Source: Dillenia suffruticosa (taxonomy: Eukaryota > Streptophyta > Magnoliopsida > Dilleniales > Dilleniaceae). Taken from it: a DNA stretch of 64,000 nt. The notes under the pieces were generated by a model. The model was not told where the DNA came from. It saw only the letters and a list, made by a program, of their open reading frames with translations, and did no database searches. Each line of letters begins with the position of its first letter. Within the stretch, counting starts at the first letter, position 1. The position numbers and the translations under genes were made by a program. The stretch covers positions 945,001 through 1,009,000 of the forward strand of contig JAVTVX010000027.1 in assembly GCA_033439265.1 (NCBI GenBank). Reading direction: 5' to 3'. Below are positions 17,530 to 29,703 of this stretch, piece after piece.

Positions 17530-18579
17530 CAAAGAAATACAAAGCATCGAATCAAAAAATGAAAGAGGAAAATAAAAAGACTGTGTCGCTTAGGGTCGTC
17601 CCTGAGGGACTGAAGCAACCCAATATTGAGGCGATGGTTGGGAAGCAAAATGCGAGGTGATAGCTGAAGGAGAACATTATCTTGGGAGGTAAGACTTTAT
17701 TATTTTGGTCGATGCATTATTTGTTTGGGTTATCTTACTCATGAGATGTGACGTGTGACCATAAATAAAATATATACATCCCTTCTTTGGGGGTTTTTGC
17801 TGCGTGTATCAGATTTGTCATGAATGGTTCTTCAAAAACAATAAAATTTTTTATTTTCAATCTTTCACTTTTCAGTTCGATCCCATTTTATTATATCTTA
17901 TTATAAAAAAAAAAAAATTCCTCATAAATGGATTCATTTGAGATGATTTTGCCCTGGGACTATTTTGCATCGTACAAATTATCCAAGGAATGTGGACATT
18001 TTATAAAAGAAGTGCACGTTAGATTATTTAACTAAAATTTTGAATTCAACTTGTAATTTAAATATGAAACAAATTATATTGGGAGAGTAATCTCTTAAAT
18101 GGGTCACTATGACTTTCGAACTAAATTAATCAAAATATAATTCTGAATACCGATTGATATAATAAAAAAACAAAGAGATCTTTCAAAAGTGGGTCTGACA
18201 ATGGATCTGTCTAAATTAATCGAGTCGAAATCTCAGATATTATGACCAAGCTAAAGATCAAAAAAAAAAAAGAGATGGTCCAAAGTCCACGGTGGGCTTT
18301 AATTCTTTTTTTTACCGTTATATAATCACTAAACTGTCCCCTTGACGACGACGGGCTTTACTTTCTTCCTCAAGCATTTCCAAACTCGAAAAAAAGCCCA
18401 AGAAACCCGTGGATGTGGGTTTACAACAAATGGAAGGATTTTGACAATTGAACTAATGGGGATACATTAAGAAAGTAAAGGAAAGATAATACCAAGAATC
18501 AAGTGGTAGACCATTAAAGTAAATGAGAACACCGAAGGAGAAATAATACATTAAGGAGTGCTGCCAATGCTCCTTGATG
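15841..18579. other. AT-rich spacer upstream of F3H
   Basis: No gene recognised. It includes an (AT)n run at about 17497-17524 and several A/T homopolymers. Confidence 0.55.
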
Positions 18580-19260
18580 CTTCTTGAGAGGCGAAGAAAG
18601 TGTGGGCTCGGGCCAAGCGGGTTCACGGCAGGCTTTCTTGGGTCACAATGAAAATATATAATTTCAAATTTATATGGTGATCTCTCTCTCTCTCTCTTCG
18701 AATCACAGAGAGAGAGAGAGAGAGAGGAAAAGACTTTTTGATCTGGGGACGAAAAAAAAATTAATTTCAAATTTATATATTTGGCTTAAAGTCGAGTTTA
18801 TATTTATTATCAAAAATTTCAAAATGTTTAAGTTAGATGAAAAATAACAAATTAATAATGAAAATATTGAACCTAGAAATTTCTTGGGAGGCGATCCCAG
18901 GTAAGTGTTGGGTTGGGCCGAGTGGGTTTCTGACCGGCTTTTTTGAGTCGAAATAAAAATTTATGATTTTAAAATTATAAATTTGGTCTGAAAATTGAGT
19001 TTATATTCATTATCCAAAATTTTAAAATATTTTAATTAGATATTCAAAAACAGAATATCGAACCAAGAAACTTCTTGAGAGGTGAACCAAGGTACCACCT
19101 GTGTGGGCTTGAGTCAGAGAGGGTTCGTGGCTGTATTTGTTGGGTCGAAAAAAAAATATATAAATGACAAAATTATAAATTAACTTGAAAACTAAGTTTA
19201 TATTCATTAACCAAAATTTCAAAATGTTTAAATTAAATGAAAAATAAAAAATTTCATAAA
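18580..19260. repeat. Diverged tandem array (three units of about 195 bp) with an internal CT/GA hairpin
   Basis: Three units start at the shared motif TTCTTGRGAGG (about 18581, 18881 and 19072). Each continues through a GC-richer block related to GTGTGGGCTYGRGYC and an AT block containing ATTTCAAAATGTTTAA. Unit 1 is about 105 bp longer. Its extra DNA lies between two copies of AATTTCAAATTTATA and holds a CT run (about 18681-18697) followed by a GA run (about 18707-18726), which are complementary and can fold into a hairpin. Confidence 0.75.
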
Positions 19261-20880
19261 TAAGAAAATAGTGACGATCTTCTAAAGATAGAAATACAAT
19301 ATAGTCTACTCAATTTATGATATTATATATATATATATATATATATATTTTAAATTATCAGTATTCGATAATCATATTGAATACGATTAAATCTAATTCA
19401 AATCAGGTTGAGTTTTAAAAAAAATACTCTTCCCGTCTATTTTTTTTGTATAGGAGATTTAAACCCGAAATCTTATTTAAAAGATAACAGTACCCACCTG
19501 CTTAATCAGTTAGGTATCGCTATGATCTTGTAGCTATAATAAGTCTATCTTCCTAATAATTGCATGGTGTCAATTTTAGTAGGTTTGAAATTGAAATATC
19601 TTAATCCCCAATATAATGTAGTAAATTTTAATCAATTGTTATGCCAAAAAAAAGGGTTATTTTATTAAAATGAGTCACAACTAATCAGAGCTAAACATAT
19701 TTATTTTAATAATTAAAAAAAATCAATTTTAGTAACTTAATTCACCAAGGTAGGTAGAAACCATTTAAAGAATATTGGTTCAATGTTTTTTGTTTGTTTC
19801 TTCATCTTATGAATAATTAAAAAAAAAAAAGATTAGGAAACAAAATATTTATTTTTAGTTGATTTAAATAATTATTAAAACCTTTTCCTACAGCAAAGAT
19901 TCTGAATTTGAATTTTGCGAATTTGGATTTTGCTCTTTTACATAGCCAAGTAAAAAAAAAAAAAGGATTTATTTATTTATTTTTATTTTTTTAATAGTGG
20001 CCTAAAATAAATCCTCTTATGAAGCAAATTAAAAAAAAAAAGGATATTAATTTTTCCCCTTTTTATAATGATATCTTATGTTGGGCTAAAATAATTTTCA
20101 TCTAATTGGACAATTAATGTGGGCTATATCTAAACTTTGCCTAATATAGATCAATCATATAAATGTTAATTAATTATTCAAATAAACAAAAAATTTCCCA
20201 TAATAAAGGGATGAATTCTGGTTTTGTCCCCTTCCCATTGCCAAGTAAAGAATTCAAAAAAAAAAAAAAAAAGATTCAAAATTTCAATTTTCCCTGATTT
20301 TTCATAATTATATCTTAAATTGGCCTAAATAATTTCTAATTTTCAACTAATTGCACATTTAATGACTTAAAACCCCCTATCTATCTATAATAAGAATTTT
20401 GATTACGAGTTTTATTACCTTCCCTCCACCGATCAAAACGAGCAAAACCTATTTTTTCTCCTAAATTTTAAAATTTATATCTTACGATAATAAGTTTAAA
20501 AAATTCTAATTTTTAACTATTTGCACATCTGATGGGTTATATCTAAACTTTGATGACAATGAAATCATTCGATATATTTATATCAAATAATATTTATGCC
20601 AAAGGGGAAAAAAAAAACAGAACAAGATCAAATATTTACCATTTTCCCTAACTTTTCTTTAGTCTCTATTTTAACTTATAGAGGCCTTAAATAAATCTAT
20701 AATTTTGAAGTAATCTCACATTTAATGGATGGGGTTATATCTAAACTTTCCCTAATATTAATTTAATCATGATATATATTTTAAATGTTAATTAATTATT
20801 ATTAATTAGCATCTTTAGGAGGTCCATTGAATCATTTATTGCACCTTTTTTAGCCGACGTGGCACACTGAATTGATATTT
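19261..20880. other. AT-rich spacer
   Basis: No coding pattern. It has an (AT)n run at about 19321-19349, a possible eroded SINE head near 19440-19540, and several poly-A tracts. Confidence 0.5.
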
Positions 20881-20891
20881 CAAATCTCTAT

Positions 20892-20988
20892 TACAACGGC
20901 TAGTTTTTCTTTTTAGATGGGCTCAACTTGGACACGCTCTAACGGTCATATTTTCTCCCAAATCCCCGTTTCCAAGTTCTTTATAAAC
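20892..20988 (+). promoter_or_regulatory. Promoter with two mitosis-specific activator (MSA) elements and a TATA box
   Basis: TCTAACGGTCA at 20938-20948 matches the MSA consensus YCYAACGGYYA at all positions. TACAACGGCTA at 20892-20902 matches at 10 of 11. A TATA box (TTTATAAAC) lies at 20980-20988, 32 bp past the perfect element and about 140 bp before the start codon at 21130. MSA elements bind three-repeat MYB (MYB3R) factors and drive G2/M expression in plants, so the downstream gene is predicted to peak at mitosis. Confidence 0.7.
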
Positions 20989-21129
20989 CCCCCATCTCTC
21001 TCTACCAACACCTACTGCTCTCTCTCAAAGTTGGATTCTTCGCCGGTCGGAGTTCTTAATTTTCCGGCAACAACAACTCTTCTCCTGTGAAGTTTCTGTT
21101 TGATTCTTTTAAGATTTTCAACGTTTTCA

Positions 21130-22725
21130 ATGGAGACTCCATCATCTACAAGAAGAGTCACAAGAACTCAAACCTTAGCTGATTTGAACAAGAACAATAA
21201 CAACATACCCATTTCAAGTAAGGGGCTTCTTCCATTTTCTTTTCGTTTGATTTCATGTTTTTGAGGTTTGAAACCTAGCAAACAAAGAAAGATTTTTTGG
21301 GTTACAAAACAATCAAAGATCTTTTACTCTAAGAAGGCCTTTGGATTGGATTTAGGGGGTCTGATTGAAAATTTTTCTTCTGCTTTTATTTGCTGCAGAG
21401 AAATCTGAAGAATCTGCAAAGAGTGCATCAAAATCAAGGCAGAGAACAGGAAAACAACAAGCTTTGATCGATATAACCAATGATTCCCCAATTGTGGGTC
21501 TTGCAACAGGAAGCTTGGAAACCCCATCATCAATGGCGAAACTCCGGCTAACACCCGGTTCCGGTGAGGCGCTGTTGAGGGGTCAAGTGAAGGCTCTACT
21601 GCAAAAAGTTGAAGAAGAGGCAGAGCTCTCTAAACTCTCGCTTGAGAGCCGTCAATTTCTCCCCAAAATTCAAGGGCTCGCTAATTCCCCAATTGGGATT
21701 CTTGCTCCAACTCCTGCAAACACACCCCACATCTTGAATCTCTCTGCTGATTCAAATTCCAATGGGAATTTTCCTGTTCAAATTGATGTAAAACCCACTC
21801 CAATCCAAGAACAACTAGTCAAGATTTCTGAGGTTAGTTCTTCAATCTTTCTCAATTTGATTGATTTTGTTATAGCAGAATTCAATTTATATTTGGGAAT
21901 TTTTATTGTTTGATTTAAGATATGATTGTTTTGGGAAATTTGATTGATTTCTGACGTTTGTTCTTCATTCTATGCCATTTTGAATGATTTTGTTATACCA
22001 GAATATAATCCAATTTTGGGAATTTTATTTGGGTTTCGTTTTTCGTTTGACTTAGGTGCAATTAAGGTTTCAATTTGAATTGTCAATTTAATTTGCAGTT
22101 GGTGGGAGATTCATTGTTTTTGTTTTTTGGTTTATGTGTAATTAATGATGTTCTCATTTAATGTTTTGTGCAGGTGGTGGTGAGTGATATCCCTGACGTG
22201 AAGAAGAATGATTCTTGGATAACAAGGTCTCTGCTGTTGGATTTCTCTGAGAAATCAGATTCCTCTGATTCGTCAGATTGTTCATCTGTAGTTACAGATG
22301 TTGTAGACAAATTATCATCACCTGCAGATGATGATGATGCTTCTATATGGTCTATTCAGGTCAATGCAAGCACTAAAGATGATGAAGACATCGAAGAGAT
22401 GGGAGAAGAAGATGAAGAAGAAGAAGAAGAAGAAGATTATGGCGATGAAGATGATGAAGGAGGATTGGTTGATGAACTGTGTGAAGGAATGAATAAGATG
22501 AATGTGAATGAGAAGCCGATGATGCCGAAATTCATGGGAATACACAAAAGATTTGTTTACAACAACGAGGATGAGCTTGTTGGGGAAGAGGTAGTAGTGG
22601 GTGAAGAAGAACAGAGTAAGGAAACAGAGGAATCTGTTTTGCATTTGAAGGGATTGCCTACACCAAAGGGAAAGCATCTTCGCTTTCAAGAGGAAGATGA
22701 AGAAGAAGAAGAAGAAGAAGATTAA
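21130..22725 (+). CDS. Conserved plant acidic protein, predicted mitotic expression; function unknown
   Basis: Exons 21130-21217, 21399-21832 and 22174-22725 give a 357-residue protein with GT-AG introns. The N-terminus METPSSTRRVTR is basic. Residues about 44-53 read ALIDITNDSP, and about 67-100 hold a conserved-looking LTPGSGEALLRGQ segment followed by a helical stretch with VKALLQKVEEEAEL. Ser/Asp clusters follow, then a long Glu/Asp tract and an extremely acidic C-terminus ending EEEEEED. There is no transmembrane segment or known enzymatic motif. I believe a family member in Arabidopsis is labelled a hydroxyproline-rich-like protein near At3g02120, but I am not sure. The MSA elements upstream suggest a role in cell division. 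The ALIDITN phrase is loosely like securin-type or other mitotic-substrate proteins, which is only a hint. Confidence 0.85.
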
Positions 22726-24170
22726 TTTGAGATTTGCAGTTTAATCTCTGTTTTTGTTTTAAGCTCTGAGGTGCTTTCTCAGTGTCCTGAGAAATTTGCT
22801 TTGCTTTGTTTTCTTTTTTTTTTTTTTTTTTTGATGTTGTTTATTTTTCGGTCTGTTTTTCTGTCGAACATTGATGGGTAATGCTACAACCACAAACCAA
22901 GTGGTTGATTCTTCTACAGATGAATGATAAATATTTTTTTAATCATAGTTTTGCTCAAATTATATTATTATTATTCAATATTGTTTCTTATTATCATTGT
23001 TGGAGCAGAGAAACGTGTGTTTGTAAAATTCTTAATCACAATTGAGATTTTGAGAACTAAGATAAAATGGGCGACAACCCCTTCTCCCCTTTCTAAAAGG
23101 GAGAAGCAAAAGAGAAAGGAAATAAAAAATATGGACAAAGTACGAAAATTGTAATAATAAATAAAAATATCATATATTTGAGAAAATATTATATTAAGAT
23201 TTCTTTTTATGTAAAAATGTATATAAAATACCCCCGTTTTGTAAATTTGACACACAAGGGAATAAAAAATTCATCTTTTTCTCCCTCTCTATTTTCTTGC
23301 CGATGAAAAATAAGTTTTCTTTGATATGAATTTTCTATAACTTTTATTTATTACTTTCATATAGAGATTTTATTGAATATTATGATTTTTTCAAAATATG
23401 CTCTATGATTATAATTAAGTCTAATTTTCTATATAAAAAAAAAACTATTATAATTTTATTGTGTTCATTGTTTTCTTGGTATAATAATCTTATTATCGAT
23501 TAAATATATAGACAAAAAACCAGATTTTGCGGGTTATAGGTTCAAAGGTCTTTTAGAAGACATAAATTTGGTGTAATAATACCATGTATTTAATTAATAA
23601 GTTTTTATTAAAAATATATTTATTTATTCACTTGTTATAGTTGATAATATTGTACATTGCGAAATTCGAATATGTGACTCTTAATATTATAGAAAATAAT
23701 TATTTATTATGCGTGTTAGATCTTGAAATGAATCTAAATGCAATGGATAGACACTATTAAAATAATTTAAATAAATAATAATGATAGAAAAGTATAACCA
23801 TTTAAAGATAATTGTTCTTATGATCAACTACATTTGAGCATACAAAATCTTAATTTTATAGAGAAAATATTTTTAGAAAAAATATGTTAGAAAATTCTTC
23901 ACTTTTCATATATCAAATTTGCTTCTATAGTAATGTTGGAAAAAGGGATTCAATAATATTCTAAATTGATGTCCCATTGTGGTTGAATAAAATATTATTG
24001 ATGAAAAATCATAAAACTCGATCCAGTGATCTTAGTCCATTTTCTAAAGCAAATGTGATTAAATATTGTTATGAATATGAAAAATATCATAATTGTAATG
24101 ATTGTCATGATTATGCAAATTTAGTAAACCACCAGAAGTGGTCATGTACTTATACAACCGTATTTCTTAA
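22726..24170. other. 3' region of the acidic-protein gene and AT-rich spacer
   Basis: A T-rich tract near 22812-22832 probably lies in the 3' UTR. The rest is AT-rich without a clear gene. The part closest to 24170 may be decayed 5' sequence of the copia element that follows. Confidence 0.5.
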
Positions 24171-24449
24171 GATGCACTAGATGATAAGTCTCCATTAGAG
24201 ACAATTAGAAATAGCAAAACAAACCTTATACATTTTAAAACATTTAAGTGCGTTTGCTATATAAAAAGAGAGCGGTGCATATTTTTAATATATGACCCTA
24301 GAAAAGATGGATATATTTGCTATAATCCTAAAACTAACATGGTATACATGTCAAAGGATATGAAATTTGTCAAAAATAAGTATTATTTTGCAAAATTATG
24401 TGATAAAACACCACTGAATCTATCTATGGAAGCTCCAATTAAGGAGTAA
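24171..24449 (+). pseudogene. Ty1/copia polyprotein fragment (end of integrase), decayed
   Basis: One frame reads DALDDKSPLE, then HFKTFKCVCYIK, then CIFLIYDPRKDGYICYNP, then MVYMSKDMKF, ending in a stop at 24447-24449. This is the pattern after the integrase core of plant copia polyproteins (HLRVFGC-CY, K-CIFLGY, KGYKCY-P, VYVSRDV-F). Expected Gly-Cys and the usual upstream integrase core are altered or missing, and no reverse transcriptase follows, so it is a broken remnant. Confidence 0.75.
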
Positions 24450-24637
24450 GGGGGAGAACAAGAATGCCATGTGCATGTAGCATGTCACGTCCAAGTCATT
24501 GAGGGGAAGCCAAAAGACAAGGCCAAAAAAGGAAGAAAAAGATAAGAAAAAAAAAAGGCAAAGGAAGCTCAACCATCCGACTCTACTTTTGCAAGTCATG
24601 ACTCCATAGAATTCCACTCGTCAGACTTGAGGGGGAG

Positions 24638-25439
24638 TGTTGAAAGTGGCGATAAAATATTCAACAAAGCATATGAATGGATGCTTTTCGAGTACATTGC
24701 CCTAATTCGTCAAACCTTACGTAACAAATGCACATCAAAAGTTCAAGGAAAGGAAGAAAGGAAGGGCCCAAAATGAAGCTATCAAGACTCAAGAAACTGT
24801 CCAAAAATGGGCAGAATGTAGAAGCAATTAGAAGCTCAAAAAGAGGCCTTAAATGGGTTGGTCAATGAGGGTTTTTTAGTCCACATAAAGAAACATCAAA
24901 ACACATTAAAAGGGCTCAAGAAAATCTCATTCACGACCCAAGAAGAAACCCAAACAATGCATGGACAGAATGGGTAGAATTTATAACGTCTCGTGTTTGT
25001 GTCTACCAATTAGTTTTTGTCTTTATCAGCCAGTTGGATATAGATGGTTGGATAAAAAAATAAATAAATAAATGGTGTTGGGAACCACAACTTACAACAT
25101 TCCAACTTAAACATTTGCCCCGTTGGACTTAGGGCATAAGCTAAGCAACCAGCCCGACACACATGCCCATAAACCCATTTTTAGACAAGGTCTGCCTCAA
25201 AAACCAGAGTCCAGAGGTACTTTGGTTTATACAAAGCCCACATGAATACGAGAAAGCCCAAACGATTTAGCGTACCAACTGTTTACCCATCAGTAAGAAA
25301 TCTCTATTATTCTCCCGAGGAAATTGTAAACCTTTTTGAACAATAATATTACTAATATTATTTTCTTTAATACGGGAAAAAATTAAAATAAAAGTCTATT
25401 GAAGGTTTTAAATACTAACACCTTTTTATTTCTTCAACA
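24638..25439 (+). mobile_element. Copia 3' LTR, about 802 bp
   Basis: A polypurine tract GAGGGGGAG just upstream (about 24629-24637) is followed by TGTTGAA at 24638. The sequence ends TTCAACA at 25433-25439, an exact 7-bp inverted repeat with TG...CA termini. It follows the copia integrase remnant in the same orientation. No intact 5' LTR is seen. A block ending the LTR plus flank (about 25421-25465) is repeated at about 25561-25602, indicating a later local duplication. Confidence 0.65.
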
Positions 25440-25609
25440 ACATTGCCGACTTTTATTCCAATTTTGCTTGACCAAATGCACGGGATTTAGAGGGGGAGGG
25501 TCGTTGGGACTGTAAAGTGGTGTTTGCTTTATGGAAAATATCAAAATCTCTCTCTCTCTCTTTTTTTATTTCTTCAACAACATTGCCTACTTATTCCAAT
25601 TTTCAACAA

Positions 25610-25822
25610 TTTTCTTTTTTTTTTTTTTTTTTTTTGTGTTTGATCGTTACTATTCGAAATCATACTCTGATTAATTCGTTTTAAACTACGGTTGGACTCA
25701 AATTAGGAGAAATTCTCGCAGCATATGTTTGTTTATTTTTCATAACTCGAATCCGAGATTATGATTAAGCGATTCTAATGTTTTTTTTCATTAGACAAAC
25801 TGTCCGTTAGTTAAGATATCAT
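25610..25822 (-). mobile_element. tRNA-derived SINE, diverged copy
   Basis: On the minus strand it begins near an A-box-like head close to TTTGTCTAATG, has a B-box-like GGATTCGAG (about 25744-25752), and ends in a long poly-A (poly-T at about 25616-25635 on +). The body resembles the copy at 43797-43987, including the ATACTCTGATTAAT block. Confidence 0.5.
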
Positions 25823-26068
25823 GATTATGCTATAGCATCTCCATAATGTTTTACTACACGTATTTCATAGGTCTTTTTTTTCTTTGATCAAATTATATAG
25901 GAATGATAATAGACTAATTGTTAGATTGCGAATTTTAACTATTTAAGTTTTTTTTTTTTAAAGAATTTTAATAATAAAATTTTAAATATTTAACTGATAA
26001 TTAAAATTCAGAACTACCCAGCGTCCCCCACAATCTTTGCTCTACTATCATTTTCAATTCTGTTATAG

Positions 26069-26069
<1 letters not shown>

Positions 26070-26101
<32 letters not shown>
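26070..26101. repeat. (CT)n microsatellite
   Basis: About 16 CT dinucleotides roughly 290 bp upstream of the WEB gene start, on its sense strand. Confidence 0.9.
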
Positions 26102-26103
<2 letters not shown>

Positions 26104-26388
26104 ATATAACTTGATAATTAAGGGCAACAACCAGCATCAGCGTCAAAAAACAGAATTCCAGTGAAGTGGACGCGAAGAAAACCAAAGGCCTCCATGATAA
26201 TTTCGCACCAAGTGAAATCAACTCCTCCACAGCCACCACATACCACCTACCTTGCACAAATTGCTCACCTTCGAGACACATATCTCTTCCTATGACATAT
26301 TTAAGTTATTATCATGTCTGTCCCTCCAGCATTCAATGCACTAATCAAAATCTCTCTCTCTCTAAGTTTTGGACAAGACAAGAATAGC

Positions 26389-27425
26389 ATGGAGAGAGAA
26401 GAGGGTGTGGTGGTGATGGGAAGGGTAGAAATTGACTCAAGGGCGCCATTTAAGTCCGTCAAAGAGGCTGTGATGTTGTTTGGAGAAAGAGTTCTTGCTA
26501 GTGAAATCTATGCTAACAAGCTCAAAGAGGTTCATCTCTTTCTCTCTTTCTCTCTCATGGCCCTCTAATTATTAATGAAACAAAAATGTAATTTGTATTG
26601 GATTTTGTTTAGTCGATTGAATTAGTAAATTAATAATTTATTTTTGCATGATAATACTGGTTTGATGCTATATAAAGCATCATAAATAAATAAAGTTGTG
26701 GGCAAAACATACTATTTTTTAAACAAAAATTATTTAAAAAATTTTCTCTTTTCTAATACAAATTAACTAACGAGTCATTCAATCTGTCAAAAACTCGTTA
26801 TGATAAATTTAAACATAATAAATAGTATTTCTAATTTTTAGTTGTTATGTTTTTAAATTATAATATAAGCGAGAATTTAATAATTACCGACATATTTTTC
26901 TATAGAAAATAAATAAATATAAACATGTGACATGTATGCTAGATACATAATTCAATTGAAAGTGGACAAGGGTTCAAGAAGTTTGGAGCAATGAAAGCAG
27001 AGCTAGAAGAAGCAAAACAAAGTCTTCAAAAAGCAGAAGAAGAAGGTGAAGCTATGGCAAATTGCATCAAAACCCTTAAAGAAGAGCTTGAACAAACCAA
27101 AAGAGAACTCCACCAATTAAAAGCCAAGGAGCCTAAAAACCAACCCATCAATCCTGATGTTGAAGACTTCAAGTTCATGGAAAATGCAAGAGAAATTGTG
27201 GTCAATGAACATACAGAGGAATTTGGATTTCAGAGGAAGAAGTATGTGAAATTTGCAAGCCCTCCTTCACTGGCTCAAGTCATTGTGAGCAAGGATTTGG
27301 ATGAAGGGCAAGAAATTCCTGCAGCGACTAAAAAGAAGATAAAGAAGGCGGCAGTGGTTTCTGTGATTGGTGCAATGTTCTTGAAGAAAAAAGGAAGGCA
27401 AGAAAATGAGCCACCAAGAGAATGA
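26389..27425 (+). CDS. WEB-family coiled-coil protein (At1g75720/At2g17940-like)
   Basis: Two exons: 26389-26529 and 26943-27425, joined in phase 0 into about 207 residues. Exon 1 reads MEREEGVVVMGRVEIDSRAPFKSVKEAVMLFGE in continuous sequence, the typical start of small WEB (DUF827) proteins. Exon 2 carries a long coiled coil (about residues 60-110) with AELEEAKQSLQKAEEEGEAM and LKEELEQTKRELHQLK, then a basic tail with KKKIKKAA. WEB1, the founding member, works with PMI2 in light-driven chloroplast movement; the function of this short subgroup is unknown. The exon 2 acceptor (AG at 26941-26942) is chosen for phase and has a poor pyrimidine tract, so the junction is less certain than the frame. 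Confidence 0.88.
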
Positions 27426-29703
27426 TATGCAACGTTTTCCAATTATGGAGGTCCTATAACAGACTCTCATCACTTCAAATGTGTGGCCACCAACCAGGCA
27501 AACCCATTCATTTCAGAGAGTGAAGGAAGCCCGCCGAGACAGTCAACTTTCCTTAGTCATATACTAATGATCATTTGTCAACAAGGTTCTTGTTTTTGTT
27601 TACTATTTTTTTTTTTTTGCAATGTTCATTAAATTTGTTTCTAGGTTATATCTGGGGATATTTTTTTTTCTTATAAAAAGTATCAAGAAGCGTTACTATC
27701 CTCCTTAGGCATTACTATACGGTGTATCATGGTATATTTTGTTGTCAAATTTGAATTTGTTTTATCATAAAGTTTCATATATATATTTTTTTACTTAGCC
27801 ACCGATATTTAAAAATTTGACTAATTTAGTTTGAGAAATTGTGAAACTTAATTTATAAATTTATTCTTACAACGTGTGTTTTTTTATATTTAATACTTGA
27901 AATCGAGGTTTTGATTAAATAAGTGTAATTTCTTACTATTGATAAAAGTTTTAATTACTTTAGACCTTCACCCGATATTTTGTTTGATGTATTTCATCAA
28001 ATAATCTGTTAGGTTTGGAGGGAAAAAAAAATCACAACAGGCTAATTCAGCGCGGGACCAAAGCAAGGACTGGCCCTATTTTAATCATACCAAACTCGGC
28101 TCGGGCCTTCGCGGCCCAAAACCTGCCCAGACAATGAGCTCCATCGTCCTAGGAACTGCAATTGTAACTAAGCCAGAATTATGAAGAAACAACCAATCCC
28201 AAGATCAGAACCAACTTGCGGTCCTTCTGTTTTTTCCCTGTTCTAGATTTTAACTCAAATCTCTCAACGTCACCGTCGAAGATCTCAGTCTGGTCGAAGA
28301 GGACGGAGACCATCTTAATCTTCTTCAATTGATTTCCTTGCATTCAAGCGTCGAAGGACCCTAAATTCTTGAAGGAGACGGTACATTTTGAGGGGTGGGG
28401 ATTTGGTTTTGAAACCGGACCGTAGAAACCTGAACCAGGGGAGAACCGTTTCGAACCCAGACCATAGCTGGCAGGCCTTCGCGGTTCCAGGACGGTTCGC
28501 GCAACTAGACGCTTCGTTTTTGTGTGTTGCCAGGGTTTTGGGCCTGGACCTGTAATCATGTATAATTGGATTGCAGAGAGTCCAGTCCAAAAAGAAAGCG
28601 CTTTGTAATTTTCAGATAATTTTAGTTTTGTATCCAAACGAAACCTCTTTTGTCGTTTCTGCTACTAAATTGAAGGCGAAGACACCACGCGTCTAATTCT
28701 TATTGGCTATCATAGTCAACGAAATTGCAATCCCCATTTTTAAGGCACAAAATATAGCAAACAGACAGACCAACAGCAAATCGGATTAAGTGCAGTGCAT
28801 GGGTCAGACTCACCCTCACGAGCCATAACTTAGTGTTCAACGGCTCCTCTCACACGTAACCCTTATTTTAGTCTCTCATTTTTTTTTTTATTTATCAGTA
28901 TCCAAAATCATTTTCTGATCGATCCGATTTGAATATTTATGAACCCTTATTTAGAAAAATAATTTTTTCAGTAGAATTTTTTTATTATTAAATTTAAAAT
29001 TTAAAATTTAATTGAAACATGTAACGTCTCTTTCTATTGGACGGATTGCCGATCAGTCTCTCTTCCCCTTGCCATAATAGCATGACAATAAGGGCTTAAT
29101 TTTTTCATGGTCGGTTGAATTGAATAGAGAGTGGCGAAGACCCATGAACTATGAGAGGATGTCATTAAAAAAAGATACAGCCCATGCACATGAAACCATG
29201 TGAAAACTCCCACCACTCAAGACAAAAAACTCTTTACCAGCATTAGTAAGCACCAATCCTCTCAACCATACGTTCATAGCAACTAGCTAGGTTTGCATTT
29301 GCATCCTATTATGAAGGCTTCAAATTGCTAAATACCTATTGCCGGTTGAGTTTTGATGAAGTGATCAATCAATCAATCAGAAAAAAAAAATCAATTCTAT
29401 TAAAATAAAGATGGTGCAATTTCATTTTGGTCTTCGTTGAAAATTTGTTGGATTTTGAAAGAGTCAAGCATGATTTATAAATTATTGCACATATCAGATT
29501 TAAAATATTTAAAAGAAATAAAAAAATTACAGAAATTTCTATTGTTATGAATCCAGCCAGGCCAAGTTATGGCACTCACATATGTAGTCCAAGCAAATAT
29601 ATATTTATGTTTTGAGTCATAGATTCTCTCTCCATGCAATAGAAACAAAACCCTTTTCTCCTCCTAAAGGTCATCAACAAAAGCGCACACAAAAACAGGA
29701 TAC
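27426..29703. other. Spacer with a GC-richer island of unknown origin
   Basis: Most is AT-rich. The segment at about 28050-28690 is GC-richer and holds two overlapping minus-strand open frames (28315-28590 and 28344-28637) with no recognisable domain. A partial SINE-like tail lies near 28879-28980. No functional gene can be supported. Confidence 0.45.

Noticed and set aside
22318-22689. 123-codon minus frame
   Set aside because: Shadow of the acidic exon (GAA/GAT repeats read as Phe/Ile on the other strand).
25075-25439. Alternative LTR start at TGTTGGGAACC
   Set aside because: No polypurine tract precedes it, whereas 24638 has one and a longer inverted-end match.
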